Shown here in pieces: positions 1-6,078 of a stretch of DNA of 23,302 nt; the stretch's first letter is position 1, and every line of letters begins with the position of its first letter. The notes under the pieces were generated by a model. It did no database searches and was not told where the DNA came from. It worked only from the letters and a program-made list of their open reading frames with translations. This stretch comes from Moraxella equi (GTDB taxonomy: Bacteria > Pseudomonadota > Gammaproteobacteria > Pseudomonadales > Moraxellaceae). The translations under genes were made by a program, and so were the position numbers. The stretch is taken from positions 1 to 23,302 of the forward strand of contig NZ_MXAP01000080.1 of assembly GCF_002027555.1 (NCBI RefSeq). The letters are read 5' to 3'.

Positions 1-43
1 AAGGGATACAGTTGCTACGGCTTAACTTTAAAAGGAAAAATTT

Positions 44-598
44 ATGAAAATTTTAAAACTTTCTGCCACCGCCCTAATCATAGGAGGGGCAAATATGTTA
101 TTAAGCCAATCGGCTTTGGCGTGTTCTCCCAATTTACCCAATTATGGCAATTGTGTGCGTATGCAACAACAACAAGCAGAGCAACACGCTTATCAAATGC
201 ACCAACAACAAAGTGGTGGTTATGGTAATATGAGCTCTAGCGGTTACAGTTATGGTGGCGTACAACATAAATATATTGGACTTGCTTGGACAAAAGACAA
301 CAAGCCATTTTTTGATAATAGCATCATGATTACACTGTCTGATACACCCACCGAAAATGATTGGATAATACAAGACAAGCTTACGCTTGGTCAATGCGAG
401 CACAGCAGTCGCCGTAGCCCTTGCAGAATGGCTTATTCCATGATAAATGGCTGTATCGCCATCGCCAAAGTCGGCGAGATGATGTATGCTGACGGCGGTG
501 CCAGTTGCGATGAAGCCAAACAAAAAGCGATGCAATTATGCCAAGCCGAAGATAAAAGCGCCAATGCCTGTAAAATTCATACAAGCAAAAAATCCTAA
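44..598 (+). CDS. DUF4189-like exported protein
   Basis: A 184-residue protein with an N-terminal signal peptide (residues 1-26, ending in ALA before Cys27), so it is probably periplasmic or secreted. Residues 40-65 are rich in Gln, His, Gly, Ser and Tyr. The C-terminal half (about 75-180) has the pattern of DUF4189 domains: a YIGLAW strand, GCIAIAK, then an Ala/Cys-rich helix with paired cysteines (ASCDEAKQKA...LCQ...ACKI). The ATG at 44 follows AAAAGGA at a good distance. The Cys27-Leu-Ala context is not a good lipobox, so signal peptidase I cleavage is more likely than lipidation. DUF4189 has no established reaction. It is the first of four small exported-protein genes in a row. The family call is by eye and moderately sure; that the gene is real is more certain. 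Confidence 0.75.
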   Translation: MKILKLSATALIIGGANMLLSQSALACSPNLPNYGNCVRMQQQQAEQHAYQMHQQQSGGYGNMSSSGYSYGGVQHKYIGLAWTKDNKPFFDNSIMITLSDTPTENDWIIQDKLTLGQCEHSSRRSPCRMAYSMINGCIAIAKVGEMMYADGGASCDEAKQKAMQLCQAEDKSANACKIHTSKKS

Positions 599-608
599 TA
601 AACACCAA

Positions 609-643
609 ACACACCGTTTAAAATAAGTCTTTAAATGGTGTGT
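609..643 (+). other. 14-bp stem-loop between two small exported-protein genes
   Basis: ACACACCGTTTAAA (609-622) pairs with TTTAAATGGTGTGT (630-643) with one G-U wobble and a 7-base loop. No run of T follows on either strand, so it does not look like a standard rho-independent terminator. It lies 8 bases before the AAGAG ribosome binding site region of the next gene. An mRNA-stabilising or processing hairpin is the simplest reading. Confidence 0.6.
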
Positions 644-668
644 GCTAATTCATTTAAGAGAAATTTTA

Positions 669-1148
669 ATGAAAAAACTTACTTTATCCGCCCTAATCCT
701 AATTGCTTTTGCCAATTTATCAGGCTGTATGTCCATCGTCTCTGAAATTAAAAATGAGCGAGAAAAAGCCGTTGCCGACTGTGATAAATTCCCAAAAATT
801 AAAGGACATCATTTGACCTATTGCCCCAATACCCATTATGCCATCGCCAAAAAAGCTATGGGGCAATACACGCTTATCAAACCAACAGGCGAAATGAGTG
901 CGCATTATGATAATATAACTTTTTCAACTCGTCATAAAGAGCGGTTTTATTTTATTGTAAAGCAAAACAAACAAACGGGCGTGATGAATTTGGACGGACA
1001 AATGATTTTGCCATTAGATAACTATACAGGTTTTATCAGTTATGATTATACTAATGGCTTTGCTGTTTGTGGGGCGTTTGGCAGTGTTGGCAATGCAGGC
1101 TATCAAAAAACTTGCTATGATGAAAATGGCAATAAAACCACACTTTAA
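669..1148 (+). CDS. Small lipoprotein with WG-repeat-like segment
   Basis: A 159-residue protein from the ATG at 669, preceded by AAGAG. An ATG at 642 is in frame, but it would add nine residues ahead of a classic lipoprotein leader and lies inside the 609-643 stem-loop. The leader ends in LSGC (Cys20), a good lipobox, so the product is probably lipidated. Residues about 65-135 read like degenerate WG beta repeats (YTLIKPTGEM...YDNI, then QTGVMNLDGQMILPLDNYTGFI), a repeat seen in many exported proteins of unknown role. Four cysteines follow the leader (in ADCDKF, TYCPN, AVCGAF, KTCYD) and could form disulfides. No enzyme motif is visible. It belongs to the AT-rich small-gene run, and its MKKLTLSALI leader resembles those of the next two genes. 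Confidence 0.75.
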   Translation: MKKLTLSALILIAFANLSGCMSIVSEIKNEREKAVADCDKFPKIKGHHLTYCPNTHYAIAKKAMGQYTLIKPTGEMSAHYDNITFSTRHKERFYFIVKQNKQTGVMNLDGQMILPLDNYTGFISYDYTNGFAVCGAFGSVGNAGYQKTCYDENGNKTTL

Positions 1149-1168
1149 TTAATTTAAAAGGAAAACTT

Positions 1169-1582
1169 ATGAAAAAATTGATTTTAACTGCTTTAATCAG
1201 CACGGCTTTGTTTTCTAATATTGTTAATGCAGAAACTTATTTTGAATGCACCGATACAGACAATAACCACATTAGTCTAAAAGATAATGGTGATTTAATT
1301 CGTTATCAATTTAAAAATAACGATGGCGAAACTTATTTTGATATGACAAAAAATAGCATTACTGCCAAAACAGATTATTTTGACAATATTCAAGAACAAT
1401 ATGCTGAATTTTTTGGCGATAATGTACATTATTATTTTGCTCATCGCAAATTTGCTAATGGTAAAGAAGATATATATTTAGAAATTACAATGAATGATGA
1501 ATTTGGCGACATCAAGGAAATTCGTCAATGCAATCAAGAATTGCCAATTTTAAATTCTTTGTATTTATTAATCAATTCTTGA
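1169..1582 (+). CDS. Small exported protein of unknown function
   Basis: A 137-residue protein with a clear signal peptide (cleavage likely after VNA, residue 21) and an AAAAGGA ribosome binding site. I do not recognise the mature part. It is acidic, rich in Asp, Asn, Phe and Tyr, begins TYFECTDTDNN and looks mostly beta-strand. Only two cysteines remain after the leader (Cys27 and Cys121), well placed for one disulfide bond. It starts 20 bases after the previous stop, so co-transcription is likely. Base composition is clearly more AT-rich than priA next door. Its leader resembles that of the following pseudogene in both bases and residues, which suggests local duplication of the 5' end. It could be an immunity or adaptor-like protein, but nothing in the sequence shows this. 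Confidence 0.7.
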   Translation: MKKLILTALISTALFSNIVNAETYFECTDTDNNHISLKDNGDLIRYQFKNNDGETYFDMTKNSITAKTDYFDNIQEQYAEFFGDNVHYYFAHRKFANGKEDIYLEITMNDEFGDIKEIRQCNQELPILNSLYLLINS

Positions 1583-1603
1583 TATTAAAAGAAAGAAATC
1601 GTT

Positions 1604-2072
1604 ATGAAAAAGTTAATGTTATCCGCTTTAATAAGTACGGTTTTATGTTCTAATATGGCGTTTGCAGAAAATTCGCCTAAAATTCATCATTTACCCGAAC
1701 ATATCAAAAGCCATGATGAATTGGTGCAAATAACCGCCCCCATCGCCAATTCAAATCCTAATTCTTACTATGAGTTTGAATTTGAATTGGTTGATGTGCC
1801 GAAAAATTTGGAGCTTATCTCGGTAAATGGTAACTATTGGGCGAATAATTGCTTTTATTCTTTATAAGGTAAGCGATAATAAATATACGGTGCGTATTTA
1901 TGATGATTATTAGTAAAATTAAGATTATTTAAAAAATGGCGTGATATGTGAATGGAAACTCAATCATGGCGAATTTGTCTTTTTTGTCTTTGTCCAAAAA
2001 GACAATCCCAATTTAACCCAAAAAAATACCATGACCTTTGATGATTTTATCAAGAAAAACCACTTTGACCAT
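1604..2072 (+). pseudogene. Broken small exported-protein gene (frameshift plus stop cluster)
   Basis: The ATG at 1604 opens a signal peptide (MKKLMLSALI, cleavage after FAFA-type AFA) and 87 codons, then stops at 1865. Removing one T from the TTTT at 1853-1856 moves translation into the next frame, which continues sensibly (ILYKVSDNKYTVRIYDDY) to 1910. Stops at 1911, 1914 and 1920 follow, and the same frame then resumes with coding-like sequence (KNGVICEWKLNHGEF...TMTFDDFIKKNHFDHL) up to the 3' end of priA. The pattern fits one ancestral protein of about 150 residues, broken by a 1-base insertion and a short damaged patch around 1908-1931. That patch carries a GATTATT repeat, so a small duplication is possible. 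The original stop is not identifiable, and the frame runs on into priA antisense. Function unknown. Confidence 0.65.
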
Positions 2073-4349
2073 CTACCATCCCACAGGGTCAATGTCTATC
2101 GCCATCTTAACCCCCCGAGAGCTGGGCAGGGCAAGCACACCCTGCCACCACCATGCCAACACGTCATGTAACACTTTGCGTTCTTTGGCAAGGATGAGCA
2201 TCTGCACATGAAAGCGGTTGTTTTTCTTGACCATCGGGGCATCAATGGGGGCAAGCACGGCAAAGGGATGAGCTTGGGGCAGATGGTTTTTTGCTCCGAT
2301 GATGGCATTTTTGGCGACATCAAGCCGATGAGCATCCGCCCGCACCAGTACCGCATGACTATACGGTGGCAGTCCCAACCCATACCGTTCTGCCAATAAG
2401 TCATGGGCGAATTTATCATAACCGTAGCGTATCAAATCAAGCAGTAACGGATTATCAGGGCTTAGGGTCTGTATCAGCACCTCCCCTGCCCGTCCTGCAC
2501 GCCCTGCCCGTCCTGCCACCTGCATAATCATCTGGGCGGTGTGTTCAGGCGAACGAAAATTAGGCGACAAAAATCCGCTGTCAGCATTGACAATCACCAC
2601 TAGCGTGACATTAGGAAAATGATGACCTTTTGCCAGCATTTGTGTACCCACCAATATCATCGGCTCGCCCGTACTGACACGTTCATACAGTCTATCCCAC
2701 GCCCCCTTGCCACGCACCGTATCACGGTCTATCTGCACGATGGGATAAGGGGTTTGGACGGTTTGGGGATTGGCAAAAATGCCATGCAACCTTTCGTACA
2801 ACTGCCCTGTCCCCTGCCCCAAATGTACAAGATTTGGGCTATGACAGCTCGGGCAAACCTTGGGCGTCACCACCTGATAGCCACAATGATGGCATTTTAG
2901 ATAATCATACAGATACTGCTCATTGGCATGGCGTGCTTTTTTAAAGGGGTTTTTGTGCAAGGTCAGATGACTGCTACACCGCACGCAGTCCGCTTGCCAG
3001 CCACACGCCCCACATAAGAGAATCGGGGCATAGCCACGGCGATTTAGAAACATCAACACCTGCTCGCCTCGCCCTAAGGTCTCACGCACCGCCTGCACTG
3101 TCTGATGAGCCAGTTCGGTATCACGGCTCTCGCCTGTCATGTCCGTCTGCCATTGTGTTCCCATTCTCATGTCCACAAGGCGAAACGTGGGCGGTATCGC
3201 ACCCCCTGCCCGTTTGGTGAGTTTGCATTCATGCAGTTTGCCATCACGGACAAGTTTAATTTGTTCAAGGCTGGGCGTTGCCGTGCCTAGCACCACAGGG
3301 ATTTGTTTTAGCACCCCCACATACAACGCCACATCACAGGCGTGATATCGCAAATGGTCTTGCTGTTTAAAGCTTGTATCGTGAGCTTCATCAATAATAA
3401 TCAGTCCCAAATTGGCAAAGGGGTAAAACAGTGCCGAACGTGTGGCGATGATTATTTGGGCCTGCCCCTGCCGACACGCCTGCCATCCCGACAGCCGTTC
3501 TTTGTCGTTTAATGATGAATGCAACACCACGACATTCGCCCCAAAGCGTGCCGAGAAACGCTCCCGACTCTGTGGGGTCAGTCCTATCTCAGGCACCATA
3601 ATCAGCACCTGCCGACCCTGTGCCAGTACCTGCTCCATCGCTTGTAGATATACTTCGGTCTTACCCGAGCCTGTCACTCCATTGAGCAGTATACCTTGAT
3701 AACGCCCGTCATGTATGCTTTGGCTTATCTGCGTTAGTGCCAAGCGTTGTTCGTCATTTAGGGTCAGTGGCTCTTGCACCACTTGGGCAGGCAGGGGCGG
3801 TGTGTTTGGGGCAGTGTGGCATTCTATCAGCTCTTTTTGGACAAATAGTGTCAAATTTCGCTCTGTTACCCCAAGTATCCGCAAGGTGTGTTTGGTGGCG
3901 TTCGGGTTATCACGGATAACGGCAAAATCAGCGTGCTGTTTTTTGGCGGTTTTGCTTAGCACGCCTTTGACAAACTCATCATCAGCATGAGCGACTGCCT
4001 GATATCGCCATACCTCATCACTGACATCCGCCCCTGCCTTGATGAGCGTGGGTAACATGACCGCCATCGTGTCGCCCAGCGGATAATGATAATAAGACGA
4101 CAGCCATCGGGCAAGTTTAAAAAAATATTCATCAAAAATCGGCTCATCATCTATCACATGAATGAGCGATTTTAATTTATCCTGTGGCACATCACTGTCA
4201 TCGGGGTGGACATGATTTGCCACGATGCCGATAAACTCTTGGCGACCGAACGGCACTTTGACACGCACGCCTATCGGTGGCAACACGTCCGCCACACGAT
4301 AATCAAACAGGCGATAAAGCGGTACAGGCAAGGCGACTTGGATTAGCAT
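2073..4349 (-). CDS. priA: Primosomal protein N' (replication restart helicase PriA)
   Basis: PriA is a superfamily 2 DNA helicase that reloads the replisome at stalled or collapsed forks, working with PriB/DnaT-type partners and DnaC/DnaB. The 758-residue product has the N-terminal 3'-DNA-binding domain (starting MLIQVALPVPLYRLFDY), Walker A GVTGSGKT (about 224-231), a DEAH box (about 320-323), and eight zinc-ligand cysteines in four CxxC pairs (446/449, 455/458, 486/489, 499/502). The length is normal. The open frame extends 30 codons further upstream into ridA, but the ATG at 4349 matches the family N terminus and has AAAGG 8 bases before it, so I chose it. A terminator hairpin lies just upstream. 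The 3' end meets the pseudogene tail from the other strand. Confidence 0.97.
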   Translation of the reverse strand: MLIQVALPVPLYRLFDYRVADVLPPIGVRVKVPFGRQEFIGIVANHVHPDDSDVPQDKLKSLIHVIDDEPIFDEYFFKLARWLSSYYHYPLGDTMAVMLPTLIKAGADVSDEVWRYQAVAHADDEFVKGVLSKTAKKQHADFAVIRDNPNATKHTLRILGVTERNLTLFVQKELIECHTAPNTPPLPAQVVQEPLTLNDEQRLALTQISQSIHDGRYQGILLNGVTGSGKTEVYLQAMEQVLAQGRQVLIMVPEIGLTPQSRERFSARFGANVVVLHSSLNDKERLSGWQACRQGQAQIIIATRSALFYPFANLGLIIIDEAHDTSFKQQDHLRYHACDVALYVGVLKQIPVVLGTATPSLEQIKLVRDGKLHECKLTKRAGGAIPPTFRLVDMRMGTQWQTDMTGESRDTELAHQTVQAVRETLGRGEQVLMFLNRRGYAPILLCGACGWQADCVRCSSHLTLHKNPFKKARHANEQYLYDYLKCHHCGYQVVTPKVCPSCHSPNLVHLGQGTGQLYERLHGIFANPQTVQTPYPIVQIDRDTVRGKGAWDRLYERVSTGEPMILVGTQMLAKGHHFPNVTLVVIVNADSGFLSPNFRSPEHTAQMIMQVAGRAGRAGRAGEVLIQTLSPDNPLLLDLIRYGYDKFAHDLLAERYGLGLPPYSHAVLVRADAHRLDVAKNAIIGAKNHLPQAHPFAVLAPIDAPMVKKNNRFHVQMLILAKERKVLHDVLAWWWQGVLALPSSRGVKMAIDIDPVGW

Positions 4350-4360
4350 GGTGTGGCCTT

Positions 4361-4392
4361 TAACATAAAAATAAGGGCGGTATTCGCCCTTA
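4361..4392 (-). terminator. Rho-independent terminator after ridA, inside the priA leader
   Basis: TAAGGGCG (4372-4379) and CGCCCTTA (4385-4392) form a perfect 8-bp stem with a 5-base loop. Read on the - strand it is followed by TTTTTATG, a good U-tract. It begins 21 bases after the ridA stop and its U-tract ends only about 12 bases before the priA start codon. Confidence 0.85.
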
Positions 4393-4413
4393 CATTGACA
4401 TTTATTAAAATTT

Positions 4414-4794
4414 TTATTCAATATATAAAATCGCTTCAATCTCCACCAACGCCCCTTTTGGTAAGGCAGAGACTTCTAAGGCGGCACGGGCAGGATAAGG
4501 AGCGGTGAGACGGGCTTCAAAGATTTGATTTAATTCATTAAAATCATTCAAATCATCTAATGATACGTTAAACTTCACCACATCCGCCAAACTGCCCCCC
4601 GCTGCTTTGGCAATGGCTTCAATATTATCAAACACCTGCTCAGCTTGGGCGGTGAACCCATCACGCAAGGTCATGCTTACAGGGTCAAGCCCGATTTGAC
4701 CTGAGACATAGACGGTATTGCCCACCTTGACAGCTTGTGAGTATGTTCCTACCGCTTTTGGGGCGTTGTCAGTATGAATGATTTGTTTTGGCAT
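4414..4794 (-). CDS. ridA: RidA-family enamine/imine deaminase
   Basis: RidA hydrolyses reactive enamine/imine intermediates such as 2-aminoacrylate made by PLP-dependent dehydratases, protecting other PLP enzymes; it acts as a cytoplasmic trimer. The 126-residue product is full length for the YjgF/YER057c/UK114 family. It has the N-terminal APKAVGTYSQAV signature, the YVSGQIGLD strand, and the C-terminal PARAALEVSALPKGALVEIEAI block with the substrate-binding Arg (Arg103) and the late Glu (Glu120). The start at 4794 is preceded by AGGAATAACC. In related bacteria ridA often follows spoT; here the M48 gene and a small gene lie between them. Confidence 0.95.
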   Translation of the reverse strand: MPKQIIHTDNAPKAVGTYSQAVKVGNTVYVSGQIGLDPVSMTLRDGFTAQAEQVFDNIEAIAKAAGGSLADVVKFNVSLDDLNDFNELNQIFEARLTAPYPARAALEVSALPKGALVEIEAILYIE

Positions 4795-4883
4795 GGTTAT
4801 TCCTAAGATATTTCTATGTTTAAATGCTGTTCAAATACTATTTATTTTAAACGGTGTTCATTTGTCTATAATTTACCCGCTTA

Positions 4884-5069
4884 TTACTTGCTCATCTTAT
4901 TGGCTTGCCAACGAGCCATAATTTTATCCCACAGACTCATGGCAGGCTCGCCTGTATAGACGATGTTACCTGCGACATTATCGGATGTCTTTGGCAAAAG
5001 ATTGGGTTCGGTTTTGCCCAAAAAATGCACCACGTCAGATTTAGAATTTAGGTCAATTTGACAACACAT
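4884..5069 (-). CDS. 61-residue protein of unknown function
   Basis: A small cytoplasmic-looking protein with no signal peptide or membrane segment. It begins MCCQIDLNSKS, with two adjacent cysteines, and ends in a basic amphipathic stretch (WDKIMARWQANKMSK). The ribosome binding site is strong (GGGAG, 7 bases before the ATG), which argues that it is really translated. It lies 89 bases upstream of ridA on the same strand and may be co-transcribed with it. I do not recognise a domain; the Cys-Cys start might bind metal, but this is speculation. A TATAAT -10 sequence and a flanking inverted repeat lie just upstream. Confidence 0.6.
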   Translation of the reverse strand: MCCQIDLNSKSDVVHFLGKTEPNLLPKTSDNVAGNIVYTGEPAMSLWDKIMARWQANKMSK

Positions 5070-5086
5070 GGCTTACTCCCTAAGAA

Positions 5087-5116
5087 ATGGTAATATTATA
5101 TTAAACAAATTACCAT
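5087..5116 (-). promoter_or_regulatory. Inverted repeat bracketing a TATAAT -10 upstream of the 61-codon gene
   Basis: ATGGTAAT (5087-5094) and ATTACCAT (5109-5116) form a perfect 8-base inverted repeat with centres 22 bases apart, about two helical turns. On the - strand a TATAAT (5095-5100) sits between the arms, correctly placed to be the -10 of the small gene starting at 5069. No good -35 is visible. The arrangement looks like a dimeric repressor operator, but no regulator is identified. Confidence 0.4.
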
Positions 5117-5160
5117 GAATATTCAAGTGTTTTTTATTGTTAAAGCACCCGTTCACCATA

Positions 5161-5189
5161 TTGTTTTTAAACTTTGAAAATGCTATGAT
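5161..5189 (+). promoter_or_regulatory. Sigma-70 promoter of the M48 protease gene
   Basis: TTGTTT (5161-5166), a 17-base spacer and TATGAT (5184-5189), with a TGC extended -10 directly before it. Initiation about 7 bases later would give a leader of roughly 25 bases, ending in the AGGAC ribosome binding site of the gene at 5221. Confidence 0.6.
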
Positions 5190-5220
5190 GGTTTTATATT
5201 TTACCCAATCAGGACTTTTT

Positions 5221-6003
5221 ATGAAAAAATTAAGCATCGTCCTACTTAGTGCCACCTTGACTTTATCGGGTTGCACCACCGTTGCTGACATGGCAGGCAT
5301 GGACACCAAAACTCTAAACGCCCAAGCAGGATCCCACTATCAACAAATGCTCAGCAAAGCCAAGATTGATACCACATCAAACACCGCCAAGACCGTTCAA
5401 CGTGCCTTTGACCGTCTAAGACCACATGCCGACTCGCTAAATAACACAGGCGTGCGTTTTGACTGGCAAATGACCGTGGTTAGGGATAAAACCGAGAATG
5501 CTTGGGCGATGCCAGGGGGCAAGATGGCATTTTACACAGGGCTTGCTGAGAATTATAACTTGACCGAGAGCGAGATTGCCGCCATTGTCGGACATGAGAT
5601 GGCTCACGCTTTGCTAGAACACAGCAAAAAACAAATGGGGGCAAACGTCCTGTCTAGCCTAGCGGTACAACTTGGTGCCGCCGCTGTCCAAGCCAATACA
5701 GGTTATAATGCCGACATGGTCAATCTCGGGGCAAGTGTGTTACACGAATACGGACTTGATAAACCCTACTCTCGCCATCACGAATACGAAGCAGATGCCC
5801 TAGGCATGAGACTGATGGCGATGGCAGGCTACAACCCTGCTGATGCCATCAACGTTTGGAAAAAGATGAACGCCAAAAAAGGCGGTGGTAGCAAGGCAGG
5901 TAGCATTCTCTCTACCCACCCCAATAACGACAGTCGTATTCAAGCGATGGAAAAGCTCTTTCCTGAGAACCGTGCCATCTATGAACATGCCATCAAACAT
6001 TAA
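5221..6003 (+). CDS. M48-family zinc metalloprotease lipoprotein (LoiP/YggG-like)
   Basis: A 260-residue lipoprotein and probable periplasmic endopeptidase in envelope protein quality control. The leader ends LSGC (Cys18). The catalytic zinc motif HEMAH is at 125-129, and the third ligand is Glu188 in the family motif SRxxExxAD (184-192). The pattern AWAMPGGKMAFYTGL before HExxH is also typical of soluble M48 proteases. Length matches E. coli LoiP, without the TPR domain of BepA. The open frame runs 28 codons further upstream, but the ATG at 5221 begins the lipoprotein leader and has AGGAC before it. It is transcribed alone from the 5161 promoter and closed by the hairpin at 6031. Its substrate is unknown. 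Confidence 0.9.
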   Translation: MKKLSIVLLSATLTLSGCTTVADMAGMDTKTLNAQAGSHYQQMLSKAKIDTTSNTAKTVQRAFDRLRPHADSLNNTGVRFDWQMTVVRDKTENAWAMPGGKMAFYTGLAENYNLTESEIAAIVGHEMAHALLEHSKKQMGANVLSSLAVQLGAAAVQANTGYNADMVNLGASVLHEYGLDKPYSRHHEYEADALGMRLMAMAGYNPADAINVWKKMNAKKGGGSKAGSILSTHPNNDSRIQAMEKLFPENRAIYEHAIKH

Positions 6004-6030
6004 TATAAATTATCATGGCATGGTCGAAAA

Positions 6031-6060
6031 CAAACCCTGCACATTGGCAGGGTTTGTTTT
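6031..6060 (+). terminator. Bidirectional terminator between the M48 gene and spoT
   Basis: CAAACCCTGC (6031-6040) and GCAGGGTTTG (6047-6056) form a perfect 10-bp stem with a 6-base loop. TTTT follows on the + strand, and on the - strand the stem is followed by TTTTCG. It can serve both convergent genes. Confidence 0.9.
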
Positions 6061-6078
6061 GTGCAAAAGCACAGAGCA

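Noticed and set aside
1853..1856. Phase-variable tract at the frameshift
   Set aside because: Four T are too few for slipped-strand phase variation, and the additional stop cluster downstream means a slip would not restore the gene.
1941..2171. Separate gene starting at GTG 1941
   Set aside because: No signal peptide or ribosome binding site, and its first half continues the frame of the broken gene upstream; the second half is only antisense of priA.
4350..4439. A 30-codon upstream extension of priA in the same frame
   Set aside because: It overlaps the end of ridA and the terminator hairpin, and the family N terminus (MLIQVALPVPLYRLFDY) starts at 4349 with its own ribosome binding site.
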